NCBI RefSeq assembly: GCF_000210075.1
Contig: NC_021017.1
Coordinates: 1,293,487 to 1,357,486 of the forward strand
From: Bacteroides xylanisolvens XB1A
Lineage (GTDB): Bacteria > Bacteroidota > Bacteroidia > Bacteroidales > Bacteroidaceae
Direction: 5' to 3'
DNA length: 64,000 nucleotides
The notes under the pieces are model-generated. The model worked only from the letters and a program-made list of their open reading frames with translations. It was not told the origin of the DNA and did not search any database. Shown here piece by piece: positions 42,480 to 50,856 of this stretch (the stretch's first letter is position 1; the number at the start of each line of letters is the position of its first letter). The translations under genes were made by a program, and so were the position numbers.

Positions 42480-43142
42480 CTACCATGCGATTTCTGTTTT
42501 TCCATGGGTTTTCAGGTAATCGTTTGTACGGCTGAAATGTTTGTTTCCGAAGAAGCCGTTGTAAGCTGAAAGAGGAGAGGGGTGGGCAGAGGTGAGCACC
42601 AGATGCTTGTTGCGGTCGATAAACGCCCCTTTCTTTTGAGCGTATGATCCCCATAAGATAAATACCAGGTTTTCTTTTTCTTCTGTCAGGGCACGGATTG
42701 CAGCATCGGTAAATGTTTCCCAGCCACGATTCTGATGTGAACCTGCTTGGTGGGCACGTACCGTCAGAGTTGCGTTGAGTAATAATACTCCTTGTTCTGC
42801 CCAGCGAGTCAGGTTTCCCGTGGTCGGGGCATCTGAACCGATGTCGGCTTTGATTTCTTTGAATATGTTCACTAATGAAGGGGGAAAAGGCACTCCGTCG
42901 TTTACAGAGAAACAGAGACCATGTGCTTGTCCCGGTCCATGGTAAGGATCTTGTCCTATAATTACAACTTTCACTTTGTCGAAAGGACAAAGGTTGAAAG
43001 CATTGAAGATCAGTTTTCCCGGAGGGAAGATCTGATACTGGCTATATTCGCTTTTGACGAAATCGGTCAGTGTGCGAAAGTAGTCTTTGTCGAATTCGGG
43101 TTTTAAATGTGCTTTCCAGCTTTCTTCAATTTGTACGTTCAT
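42480..43142 (-). CDS. ung: uracil-DNA glycosylase
   Basis: A 220-residue family 1 uracil-DNA glycosylase that starts base-excision repair of uracil. Motif A with the catalytic Asp is [40 protein letters not shown] gives the uracil-binding Asn, and the DNA-intercalating loop is [20 protein letters not shown]. All catalytic residues are present. It starts 6 bases after the asnA stop, so the two are cotranscribed. Confidence 0.96.
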   Translation of the reverse strand: MNVQIEESWKAHLKPEFDKDYFRTLTDFVKSEYSQYQIFPPGKLIFNAFNLCPFDKVKVVIIGQDPYHGPGQAHGLCFSVNDGVPFPPSLVNIFKEIKADIGSDAPTTGNLTRWAEQGVLLLNATLTVRAHQAGSHQNRGWETFTDAAIRALTEEKENLVFILWGSYAQKKGAFIDRNKHLVLTSAHPSPLSAYNGFFGNKHFSRTNDYLKTHGKTEIAW

Positions 43143-43148
43143 AGTCTG

Positions 43149-44186
43149 TTATATAAGGTGTATATCAAGTTCTTCACATTCTTTGCGCATATCTTCGGGC
43201 CAGATGCTGGCTTGTATCTCTCCAATGTGAGCTTTGCGAAGGTAGAACATACACAAGCGGGATTGTCCGATACCTCCTCCGATAGATAGTGGAAGGGTGT
43301 CATTCATCAATCGCTTGTGGAAATAAAGTTCCAGTCTTTTTTCTTCTTTTTCTTCTTTCAACTGACGTTGCAAGGCTTCTTTGTCAACACGGATTCCCAT
43401 AGATGATAATTCGATGGAGCGTTGCAGTACATTGTCCCACAGAAGGAGGTCGCCGTTTAGTCCGGGCAAGTCGTTCAATCCTTTGGTTGTGTAGTCGTCA
43501 TAGTCCGGTGCGCGTCCGTCGTGTTTCTTGCCGTCGCTAAGTTTGCAGCCTATGCCTATGATAAACACAGCTCCGTATTTCTGACAGATGGCATGTTCGC
43601 GACATTTGGGTTCCAGATCCGGATAAAGTTGGCGCAATTCTTCTGAATGGATGAAATGTAGCTTTTGTGGCAGGCACGGCTTGATTTGCGGATACATTTC
43701 GTATACCATATATTCTGTACGGATCATAGCTGCATAAATACGGTTGACGATCTCTTTCAGGAAGTTTACGTTCCGGTCTTCATTGGTGATGACACGTTCC
43801 CAGTCCCACTGGTCTACGTAGAGAGAATGCAGGTTGCCCAGTTCTTCGTCTGAACGGATTGCGTTCATATCCGTATAAATACCATATCCGGGTTCGATAT
43901 GATAGTCAGCTAAGGTCAACCTTTTCCATTTAGCCAATGAATGAACCACTTCGGCTTGTGCATCGCCCAGATCTTTAATAGGGAAAGAAACGGGTCGTTC
44001 TATTCCGTTCAAATCGTCATTGATACCCATTCCTTTCAATACGAAAAGGGGGGCAGTCACACGTCTAAGGCGTAGCTCGGATGACAAGTTTAATTGGAAG
44101 AACTCTTTTATTTGCTTGATTCCCAGCTCGGTCTGTTTGAGGTCGAGTAGCGGATTATAGTTCTTAGGTTTTATCAAGTAACTCAT
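43149..44186 (-). CDS. asnA: aspartate-ammonia ligase
   Basis: A 345-residue ammonia-dependent asparagine synthetase, structurally related to class II tRNA synthetases. Characteristic segments are TAPLFVLKGMGINDDLNG, DQWDWERVITNEDRN, DYDDYTTKGLNDLPGLNGDL and the class II motif 3-like ending SIGGGIGQSRLCMFYLRKAH. A -7 box (TATCTTTG on the minus strand, 44212-44219) lies 25 bases upstream. It heads the asnA-ung pair. Confidence 0.96.
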   Translation of the reverse strand: MSYLIKPKNYNPLLDLKQTELGIKQIKEFFQLNLSSELRLRRVTAPLFVLKGMGINDDLNGIERPVSFPIKDLGDAQAEVVHSLAKWKRLTLADYHIEPGYGIYTDMNAIRSDEELGNLHSLYVDQWDWERVITNEDRNVNFLKEIVNRIYAAMIRTEYMVYEMYPQIKPCLPQKLHFIHSEELRQLYPDLEPKCREHAICQKYGAVFIIGIGCKLSDGKKHDGRAPDYDDYTTKGLNDLPGLNGDLLLWDNVLQRSIELSSMGIRVDKEALQRQLKEEKEEKRLELYFHKRLMNDTLPLSIGGGIGQSRLCMFYLRKAHIGEIQASIWPEDMRKECEELDIHLI

Positions 44187-44211
44187 AGGTTTGTTAAATG
44201 TTAATTGTCGG

Positions 44212-44219
44212 CAAAGATA
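44212..44219 (-). promoter_or_regulatory. -7 box of asnA-ung
   Basis: TATCTTTG on the minus strand, exact consensus, just ahead of the asnA start. The rest of the 44220-44379 gap is A/T rich and featureless. Confidence 0.55.
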
Positions 44220-44379
44220 GGAATAAAATTGATATATGTAATGGATATTCTCTAAAAGATTGTCAATTTGATAAAGTAAATGCTCTAAAGCATTTCAAAA
44301 TAACAGTGTCTTAACATGGGGAAGTACCTTAAGAACTATAAAAAAAGAAGAATCATTAGGAAGATGAGAAGATTTTTTA

Positions 44380-44387
44380 TACTTTTG
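44380..44387 (+). promoter_or_regulatory. -7 box of the tRNA-Arg gene
   Basis: TACTTTTG, exact TAnnTTTG, 20 bases before the mature tRNA 5' end. No TTTG at the standard -33 distance. Confidence 0.55.
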
Positions 44388-44407
44388 TCCTCGCATTTAG
44401 AAAGAAT

Positions 44408-44480
44408 GGCCCCGTAGCTTAGTGAATAGAGCGTCAGATTCCGGTTCTGAAGGTCGTGCGTTTGAATCGCACCGGGGTCA
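44408..44480 (+). tRNA. tRNA-Arg(CCG)
   Basis: A 73-base cloverleaf. The acceptor stem is GGCCCCG (44408-44414) with CGGGGTC (44473-44479) and discriminator A; the anticodon stem is TCAGA (44434-44438) with TCTGA (44446-44450), and the loop TTCCGGT carries anticodon CCG (44441-44443), reading CGG; the T stem is GTGCG with CGCAC. CCA is not encoded. A terminator follows 3 bases later. Confidence 0.96.
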
Positions 44481-44483
44481 CAG

Positions 44484-44524
44484 AAAAAACGCAATTACTT
44501 CATCTGTTAGTAATTGCGTTTTTT
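44484..44524. terminator. two-way terminator after tRNA-Arg
   Basis: A perfect 16-bp stem: AAAAAACGCAATTACT (44484-44499) with AGTAATTGCGTTTTTT (44509-44524). The A and T runs at the ends let it serve both the tRNA and the convergent lipoprotein gene. Confidence 0.9.
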
Positions 44525-44533
44525 GTTTTCTAT

Positions 44534-44953
44534 TTATTCTTCTTTCGGGCGGGAAGTGCAGACTAATTGTTTGTTGGTGTTAGCCGGATTATTTATATCA
44601 TCATAGAATTCCCAGTCTCTTTCTAGCCTTTTAGCTACATCAATTCCTTCTGTATAATAGATATATTCTTTCTTTGCTACATCAAAAATGCCATAAGAAA
44701 GAATATCCTTCTCTTTTCCTTCCTTGTCTTTATAAGTGTTCTTGACTAATAATATTTTATATTTTCCGTCTTCCCGAACGCTGTATTCTTTATTGGCTTG
44801 AAGAGTGTATGTGCCGGAAACATCTGTCATATTGGAAGCGGTTGGCTCCATTTCTACAACAATGTTTGTAGGCTCTTTTGAGGCTGGAGTGTCTGTGGAG
44901 TCATCATTGCAGGCAAACAGCAAAACAACTAATAGTAAATTAAGCAATTTCAT
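44534..44953 (-). CDS. hypothetical lipoprotein, 139 aa
   Basis: The signal MKLLNLLLVVLLFAC ends in a lipobox (Cys15). Directly after the Cys comes an acidic NDDSTDTP stretch, which resembles the export signal that sends Bacteroidetes lipoproteins to the cell surface. The mature domain is short and beta-rich (DVSGTYTLQANKEYSVREDG, KYKILLVKNTYKDKEG, LSYGIFDVAKKEYIYYTEGI). I do not recognise the family. A -7 box (TACATTTG on the minus strand, 45023-45030) lies 69 bases upstream. Confidence 0.75.
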   Translation of the reverse strand: MKLLNLLLVVLLFACNDDSTDTPASKEPTNIVVEMEPTASNMTDVSGTYTLQANKEYSVREDGKYKILLVKNTYKDKEGKEKDILSYGIFDVAKKEYIYYTEGIDVAKRLERDWEFYDDINNPANTNKQLVCTSRPKEE

Positions 44954-45274
44954 CTTTGTATTTTTATAGGTTCTTGATTTTTTCTTAATCTATAATGTGT
45001 TCAATCAAAATTATTTCTTGCACAAATGTACAACTTTTGCATGATATAAAGGTCGTAATAGATAGATAATTGTGTTTCCTGTTATTATTTACAGTTGCAT
45101 AATTTAGTCTAAAAAGAATAAAAAGTTGTTTTAGCTGATTGATTTCCCATAGAAAATGCTAACTTTGTAACGATGAAGAAGTAAACAATAATATGTTGAT
45201 ATAGTATGTTCATAGCTTTCCAGATGTAGACATTTGACGATAAATTATATTAATCCCAATAAATATAAATAAGA
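44954..45274. other. intergenic region with two divergent promoter boxes
   Basis: A/T-rich gap. It holds a minus-strand TACATTTG box (45023-45030) for the lipoprotein and a plus-strand TAACTTTG (45160-45167), with TTG 18 bp upstream, for the 36-residue protein at 45275. A four-codon frame (ATG-AAG-AAG-TAA, 45173-45184) begins the latter leader. Nothing else is seen. Confidence 0.5.
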
Positions 45275-45385
45275 ATGGAAGAAGCTAGAAAAAAGAAATG
45301 GGGTAGTGTTGCGCTGATTATCGGAGCTATTGCTTTTATCATTATTATGATTTACTTTACAGTTATTTCAAGTCTCAACATGTAA
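45275..45385 (+). CDS. 36-residue single-span membrane protein
   Basis: A short frame, MEEARKKKWGSVALIIGAIA followed by a hydrophobic run to TVISSLNM. The charged N-terminus (EARKKK) and one long hydrophobic helix (about residues 11-31) give a typical small transmembrane protein with its N-terminus in the cytoplasm. A strong hairpin terminator begins 29 bases after the stop and a -7 box lies 108 bases upstream, so it has its own transcription unit. That makes it likely to be real in spite of its size. Function unknown; such proteins often act as small subunits or regulators of membrane complexes. Confidence 0.68.
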   Translation: MEEARKKKWGSVALIIGAIAFIIIMIYFTVISSLNM

Positions 45386-45413
45386 AACAGATCATTATGG
45401 CATTGAAAAATTA

Positions 45414-45455
45414 AAGCTTGGACATTTCGTTTGAATCTGTCCAAGCTTGTTTTTT
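45414..45455 (+). terminator. terminator of the 36-residue protein gene
   Basis: A perfect 11-bp stem, AAGCTTGGACA (45414-45424) with TGTCCAAGCTT (45438-45448), followed by G and six T. It also lies ahead of the convergent fkp 3' end. Confidence 0.88.
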
Positions 45456-45498
45456 ATGATTCCGGATGATTGACCGGCCTTATGGTAACGCTTTCTCT

Positions 45499-48351
45499 TT
45501 AGCTTCTTGAAACCTGAAGTCCCTTATCAGAAAGAGTCATTTCTACAAAACGAGCACGAGGATTGGGGGCTTGTTCCGTCAGTATCCGTCGGATTTGTCC
45601 GGCTGCTTGCAGGTCTTTGGCTACCATATATAAATAGCCTCCGCCACCTGCACCGGGGAGTTTGTATCCCAGGGTGTAATCCTTGATTTTTTCGATAATG
45701 GCTGCTACTGCCGGTGGATTGGTTCCGCAGTCTAATGCCTGGTTCTGTATCCAGGTTTTGCCGACCAAACGACCGAAACTTTCGAAATTACTTCGTAAAA
45801 TGGCTTCACTCATATCCATTGCATGAGCTTTCATTTCGGCCAGCAAGCTTAGATGCGGACCGGAATTGAGGAACATGGAACTGACGATCTCTGCCAAAAT
45901 ACTTTTAGCAGTACGAGTAATTCCCGTATAATATAACAGATGACAGTCGCGGTAATCAGGATGAACAAAGAGCTGATCGGGTAACCAGCGTACTAATGGA
46001 TTCTGTTCGAAACCAGCTTCGGATTGAAGCAACTTAATACCAGAAAAGACACCGCCATATTGATCTTGCCAACCTCCTCCAGTGGTCAGGAGCTGCTCTA
46101 ATACTAATGTGTAACTACATATATCATTTTTATCCCAAGCCAATCCGCAGAAATCATTGATTGCTCCGAGCACGGTAGATGCCAGTATGGAACTGGTTCC
46201 CAAGCCAGAGCCCGCAGGAATAGCAGCTAGCAGAGTAATTTCGATTCCTGAACCGAAATCTTCCAGCTGTTTAGCTAAAGAAGGATAAGATTCCGTAGAG
46301 AATGCCGGTGCAAAGCCCGCCAATGTAAGGGCGGCTTTCGGAATAGAGAATGGAGAACCTACCTTTTTATAATCTTGCAGTTCTTCGTAATTCCTTATCA
46401 CTTCCATTGCACCCATGTCGATAGAGCGAAGAGTGATGTGATATTCCTTGCATGGTTTCACATATACTTGTAGCGGTGGTTGACCGTTTAGTTCGATAGC
46501 AAGATTTACAACACTTCCCCCTGAATAAAGAGAGTAGGGAGGTGTGTCCGTCCATCCTCCGGCCACATCGATACGCACAGGACTGCGTCCCCATACGATT
46601 TGATCGGAATAAACGTTGAGTATGGGATGGCTCTTTCGTTCGCTCATTACCCCCAATAAACCGTCGCGAAGCAGTTGAAAGGCTGCCTGTTCCTCTTTGG
46701 CACAATCTTTGTCTTCACGTAGTTTCATGATACGTGCACGAAGCATCCGGTTGTGTATCCGTAACATGGGGGCAGCATCTTCTTTCAAGACGTCAGGCAT
46801 GTCCAGGTTGAAACGTACAAATTCATTTGCGGCATCCAGCAAATCGAGTTGATAGAATACGCTCTTCTCATAATTGGCCGCCAATCCTTTCCAGTTCTCC
46901 TTACGGAAAGCATTGCGCTGTTCGTAAAGACGCTTGAGGTTGGCGCTTGCGGATATTTCGTCTGCAGAAACTTTTTCTGCTTTCAACCAAAGTTTTTTCC
47001 CTTCTTCCAGTTGTGGCTCCGAGGTCATCCAGCGTACTAATATGCCTAAATCTTCAACAGAAGCCACTTTGGGGAAGATGGATGCCGATTGTAAATCATC
47101 TGTACGCCCTTTTATATCCTCCCAGGTAATTCCTCTATCTTCCATCCAACGGGTAAAAGGAACATTAAGGTAAGTAGTCGTTATTTTGTCCAACGCTCCT
47201 TTGAATACATCATCCAATCCATACGGACGCGCAACAAACTCATTCTCACCGATAGGAATAATGTCGATGCAAACCCCATCCGGCAAATTTATGCTCCACT
47301 GGTTTTCAGGAACTCCTGTAATAATCTGGCGGGAACCTAATTTCCATTCTTTTCCCATCTGGCTATTCTCAATCCATAAATTGGCGTTGTCGGCAGAAAG
47401 AGAAACTTGTGTGATGGAATTCTGTATAAAGATAGCCGGATTTGGCTTTACTTTCCGGTGCATGATTCTTCTTTGGTCCCGTACCTTGTCCTGTATGGCT
47501 AAAGTAGAAGAAATCAGTTCGTGACTTGTGCCGTAATGGTAGAATTCTCCACCTGGCAACGGCAATATAGCTACGGATAACTGATTGATTTCTTCATCTT
47601 TCGTTTTAGGATGCTCTCCCAAAGCCAAACCATAGTCCGAGTATAAGTCATAATAAGTAATATCCTTCGTACCTTCTTTCAATGACCGTTTCATCAATAC
47701 TTCTATGGCGCGGTCACTCAAAATCCAGATGCCGATATCCATCAGGAAAAGATGAGTTTTCGACAATCTTTCCAACTCTTCCAAAGAAGGTTTCTGCAAC
47801 ATGAAATCGAGCACCTCCGGTTTTTTCCGGTCGGAAACAAACACGCCATGATGAGTTGCCAATGAAGGATTCACCCACAGCCCGTAGCATACTACATCTG
47901 CGTTCGGAATATCCTGAAGCGGTTTTTCCGAACGGATATATACGTCTCCGCTAGCAATCAGCGTATTCAGACCGGCCGGAGCCTGATTCATAATCCTTTC
48001 ATAGAGCGGGAGCTGCAATGATAACAGATTCTGTCCCAGCTTTTGTCCTCTTTCCCAACTGAAGATCGGGATAGGAGTTAATATTTTGCCGGAAGGGCCG
48101 TAGCTGGGTAGCCGACGGCTTTGTCCGCCTGCATGGAGCAATATTTTTTTTTCGTGTCCTATCCAGTTGCTGAAAGACTCTTGTGGAGCGAATGCCTGAT
48201 GGCAAGCTTGCAATAACCATGTGGTTCCGCCGCCGGAGCCTAGTTTGCTCCCTATGGGGTCTGATGTACAAAACCAATCGGTATGGTTAACTTCTTCCAG
48301 TTCGTGGAAGCAATGGATCAAATTGGGTGGTAAAGATAATAACTTTTGCAT
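45499..48351 (-). CDS. fkp: bifunctional L-fucokinase / GDP-L-fucose pyrophosphorylase
   Basis: A 950-residue bifunctional enzyme, the same size as B. fragilis Fkp. The N-terminal half is the pyrophosphorylase (LGSGGGTTWLLQACHQAF, HAGGQSRRLPSYGPSGK, both nucleotide-binding loops), and the C-terminal part from about residue 590 is a GHMP kinase (SPVRIDVAGGWTDTPPYSLY, the ATP loop AIPAGSGLGTSSILAST near residue 720, and KLPGAGGGGYLYMV). It turns host-derived fucose into fucose-1-phosphate and then GDP-fucose, which Bacteroides adds to capsule and glycoproteins. It follows the HAD phosphatase gene on the same strand with a 122-base gap. Confidence 0.96.
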   Translation of the reverse strand: MQKLLSLPPNLIHCFHELEEVNHTDWFCTSDPIGSKLGSGGGTTWLLQACHQAFAPQESFSNWIGHEKKILLHAGGQSRRLPSYGPSGKILTPIPIFSWERGQKLGQNLLSLQLPLYERIMNQAPAGLNTLIASGDVYIRSEKPLQDIPNADVVCYGLWVNPSLATHHGVFVSDRKKPEVLDFMLQKPSLEELERLSKTHLFLMDIGIWILSDRAIEVLMKRSLKEGTKDITYYDLYSDYGLALGEHPKTKDEEINQLSVAILPLPGGEFYHYGTSHELISSTLAIQDKVRDQRRIMHRKVKPNPAIFIQNSITQVSLSADNANLWIENSQMGKEWKLGSRQIITGVPENQWSINLPDGVCIDIIPIGENEFVARPYGLDDVFKGALDKITTTYLNVPFTRWMEDRGITWEDIKGRTDDLQSASIFPKVASVEDLGILVRWMTSEPQLEEGKKLWLKAEKVSADEISASANLKRLYEQRNAFRKENWKGLAANYEKSVFYQLDLLDAANEFVRFNLDMPDVLKEDAAPMLRIHNRMLRARIMKLREDKDCAKEEQAAFQLLRDGLLGVMSERKSHPILNVYSDQIVWGRSPVRIDVAGGWTDTPPYSLYSGGSVVNLAIELNGQPPLQVYVKPCKEYHITLRSIDMGAMEVIRNYEELQDYKKVGSPFSIPKAALTLAGFAPAFSTESYPSLAKQLEDFGSGIEITLLAAIPAGSGLGTSSILASTVLGAINDFCGLAWDKNDICSYTLVLEQLLTTGGGWQDQYGGVFSGIKLLQSEAGFEQNPLVRWLPDQLFVHPDYRDCHLLYYTGITRTAKSILAEIVSSMFLNSGPHLSLLAEMKAHAMDMSEAILRSNFESFGRLVGKTWIQNQALDCGTNPPAVAAIIEKIKDYTLGYKLPGAGGGGYLYMVAKDLQAAGQIRRILTEQAPNPRARFVEMTLSDKGLQVSRS

Positions 48352-48473
48352 AGTAGAATCTGCGTTGGCTTAGATAGAATCTAAGCGAATTAAACTCCCG
48401 TAAAAATACTATTTATATTCCTGCTTTTCAATATTTTTCTTCTGTTTTGAAGAATAAATTTTCTTTTCAGCTT

Positions 48474-49157
48474 TTAGATGTCATTTTCAGTCATCATGTC
48501 CCAGGTGTCATTAAGTGCCTGCATGGATGGAAATAATAAATCAGCCCCGGCATCCAGCAACACTTGCCCGTTCAAAGGACCCGTATTGACTGCTATGGTG
48601 AAAATACCCGCGTTGTGTCCGGCTTCCACTCCTAACGGAGCGTTTTCTACTACAACCGCTTCATCCGCTTTGATCCCTCCTTTTTTCAAAGCCATCAAAT
48701 ACGGCTCGGGATTGGGTTTGCCATATTTTACATCGAACGCTGTAACCATCAGTTCTTTGTGAAACATTCCCGGATAGTGGTGTTCCAGCCGTTCGAGCAG
48801 GGATAACTGACCGGAGCCGGTGACCACCATCGGAATCAGCCCGTCCTTCTTCACTTTTTGCAGTAACTCCCATGCACCGGGCATAGGCTTTGCTTCGGGA
48901 TATGAATTGAACAAAACACTTTTCTCCTGATAGATACTTTCTATCTCCTCCTGTGTGGCTTCTCTACCCAATTCACGTTGAAAAACAATATTGATTGTAG
49001 AGGCTCCTGTCCGTCCTTCATGCATATATGCTTCTTCGCGACTAAGAGTGAGCCCATGAGATTTCATTACTTTATGCCAGGCTTCCGAATGATAAGGCAT
49101 AGAGTCAAAGAGTACGCCGTCCATGTCAAACAGGACGGCTTTCAGTTTCTTTTTCAT
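48474..49157 (-). CDS. HAD hydrolase, beta-phosphoglucomutase-like
   Basis: A 227-residue haloacid dehalogenase-type hydrolase. Motif I is VLFDMDGVLFDSMPYHSEAW with the nucleophile Asp and the acid/base Asp; motif II is MVVTGSGQ; motif III Lys and motif IV are in YGKPNPEPYLMALKKGG and VVENAPLGVEAGHNAG. The helical cap between motifs I and II marks subclass I, of the beta-phosphoglucomutase and sugar phosphatase type. It precedes fkp on the same strand and may act on a sugar phosphate; the substrate cannot be told from sequence. Confidence 0.9.
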   Translation of the reverse strand: MKKKLKAVLFDMDGVLFDSMPYHSEAWHKVMKSHGLTLSREEAYMHEGRTGASTINIVFQRELGREATQEEIESIYQEKSVLFNSYPEAKPMPGAWELLQKVKKDGLIPMVVTGSGQLSLLERLEHHYPGMFHKELMVTAFDVKYGKPNPEPYLMALKKGGIKADEAVVVENAPLGVEAGHNAGIFTIAVNTGPLNGQVLLDAGADLLFPSMQALNDTWDMMTENDI

Positions 49158-49180
49158 ACTTTGTACGTTGCGGAATCTTT

Positions 49181-50002
49181 TTAAGATGATATTTTATTTT
49201 TTATGAGCATTTTCTTCAGATCAGACACGGGAATAACTACATCGTATTGTTTCCCGGAATCCTTGCCGATATATCTGTAGGTAATATTTTTATTGTTCTC
49301 CACGCAGGTTTTTATGAATATCTGGGTGGCAGGATCGGTCTGACTTGCTAGCGTTGACACAATACCCTCTTTCACTTCAGCTGCGTTTTCTTCAATCTGG
49401 CTGATAGGACACAACTCTTCGTCCACACTGCATATATAAACAACCGATTCACCTATGATTTCGATTTTTTCGACAACGACTTCTTCACTGGCCTGCATTG
49501 GAAATTGCAGATTCGCCATTTTCAGTTGCGCTTCAAGCTTTGTCTGTCCGCTTTGTGCCGCGTCGGCATTTGTATTGATAACCTCTTTCAATTCTTCGGC
49601 AGTAAGTTCGCAAACCGCTTGTTCGCCCGACTTATTCCCTACAAATATCATGTGTAATCCGGAATTACACTTAGCCATCAATTTCAGCATTTCCTTTACA
49701 TCAGCAGCCGGATTCTGAAACATCATTTTGATAGATGATTTCATGCTTTCCGGATTATCTTTCAAAATCTTAATATTGGTAATTTCCTCGTTCATGTTGA
49801 GAGTGTACACTACGTTATCCCCGTCGTAGATGATACTGGTAATATTGCCGACTTCTCCCATGTCCAGCGGACACTGTTTGTTGGCTATCCCGATTACAGT
49901 TTTGAGTTTGGCTTCCTGACAACCGGTCATGACTATCATTAGCAATGATACGCTACATAGTAGCATGAGTCCACTGGACTTCTTTAATAAATTTCCTGCC
50001 AT
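49181..50002 (-). CDS. lipoprotein with two tandem homologous domains
   Basis: A 273-residue lipoprotein; signal about 1-28 ending VMTGC. The mature part holds two similar domains of about 100 residues: the first begins IGIANKQCPLDMGEVGNITS and ends SGEQAVCELTAEELKEVI; the second begins LQFPMQASEEVVVEKIEIIG and ends SGKQYDVVIPVSDLKKML. The shared pattern is a Pro, VVY, two acidic residues, a helix with NPA/DPA, a conserved Cys, and GNKSG/GKDSG before the last strand. Family unknown to me. A -7 box (TATCTTTG on the minus strand, 50053-50060) lies 51 bases upstream. Confidence 0.75.
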   Translation of the reverse strand: MAGNLLKKSSGLMLLCSVSLLMIVMTGCQEAKLKTVIGIANKQCPLDMGEVGNITSIIYDGDNVVYTLNMNEEITNIKILKDNPESMKSSIKMMFQNPAADVKEMLKLMAKCNSGLHMIFVGNKSGEQAVCELTAEELKEVINTNADAAQSGQTKLEAQLKMANLQFPMQASEEVVVEKIEIIGESVVYICSVDEELCPISQIEENAAEVKEGIVSTLASQTDPATQIFIKTCVENNKNITYRYIGKDSGKQYDVVIPVSDLKKMLIKNKISS

Positions 50003-50052
50003 TCTATTTGTTTTTTAAGTTTGATTCGCTTCATCTACAACTGTATACGAGG

Positions 50053-50060
50053 CAAAGATA
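50053..50060 (-). promoter_or_regulatory. -7 box of the two-domain lipoprotein gene
   Basis: TATCTTTG on the minus strand, exact TAnnTTTG. No TTTG at the standard -33 distance. Confidence 0.5.
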
Positions 50061-50137
50061 ACGATAAAAAATGAGAGATAAGTTAGAAAGGGAAGATAGT
50101 TGCAAATGACGCTCCCAAGCGATTAACTACATAATTA

Positions 50138-50168
50138 TTTGCTGTTTAGAAGAATATGTGTATTTTTG
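50138..50168 (+). promoter_or_regulatory. promoter of the lipoprotein gene at 50193
   Basis: TTTG (50138-50141) and TATTTTTG (50161-50168) are 19 bp apart, a complete Bacteroides promoter, 24 bases before the ATG. Confidence 0.8.
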
Positions 50169-50192
50169 TAACGTTATAAACTCGACGATAGC

Positions 50193-50699
50193 ATGAAAAA
50201 GAGAGTATTATTGTTGCTACCATTGTTTTTAGGCGCCTGCTCTGATAGTGGGGAAAGTCCTGTTATCAAGATAGAAAAGCTTTATGCGAAGATCGAATCG
50301 GACGGTGAAAATACCAGTTCCGATGAAAAAGACTATGCGAATCAGAGGGAGGAACTGCCCGCCTTGAAAGTGGGAGATGAAGTGAAAGCCTTTCTGCTTT
50401 TGGATGGAAATGGGGCAGAACTGAAAACCTTTAAACTTCAGAATGACGATGAAGTGGATACCAAACTCTTTTATGAGCAAACAGAAGTATCTACAGAGGG
50501 AAATCTGACAGATGTGGAAAAAGGACAGCTTCGTTTTAAGGATGGGGTGTCAAAAGCCAAAATTATGGTGATTGCGACCATTAAACAGGTAGATAAGAAC
50601 GGTGATGTGAAATTAGAGTTCTATCTTTCTTCCAAAGCCGAATGTGAAGGAGCACAGGAAGAAATCGGTTTGAAGACGAAAGTGGAAGATGAGAAGTAG
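50193..50699 (+). CDS. hypothetical lipoprotein, 168 aa
   Basis: The signal MKKRVLLLLPLFLGAC ends in a lipobox (Cys16), followed by SDSGES, an acidic stretch that may direct surface export. The mature protein is strongly acidic and beta-rich (PALKVGDEVKAFLLLDGNGA, LKTFKLQNDDEVDTKLFYEQ, GQLRFKDGVSKAKIMVIATI). Family not recognised. It has its own full promoter and ends before a 16-bp perfect inverted repeat shared with the convergent pgi gene. Confidence 0.72.
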   Translation: MKKRVLLLLPLFLGACSDSGESPVIKIEKLYAKIESDGENTSSDEKDYANQREELPALKVGDEVKAFLLLDGNGAELKTFKLQNDDEVDTKLFYEQTEVSTEGNLTDVEKGQLRFKDGVSKAKIMVIATIKQVDKNGDVKLEFYLSSKAECEGAQEEIGLKTKVEDEK

Positions 50700-50771
50700 A
50701 AGTGGTGAGCAGTAAACGGTACAACGGGCAATAAGCGGTACAATCGGAAACTGCAATCAATTGAATATAAT

Positions 50772-50822
50772 AATGAACGGTGAACAAATCCATGCATATA
50801 GCATAGTTGTTCACCGTTCATT
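50772..50822. repeat. 16-bp perfect inverted repeat before pgi
   Basis: AATGAACGGTGAACAA (50772-50787) and TTGTTCACCGTTCATT (50807-50822). Degenerate copies of the same unit flank it (GTAAACGGT at about 50710 and GTTTACCGTTTATAA at about 50830). It lies between convergent genes and probably acts as a terminator or is a simple-repeat element. Confidence 0.85.
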
Positions 50823-50856
50823 GTTTATAGTTTACCGTTTATAAAACGTTCTTGAT

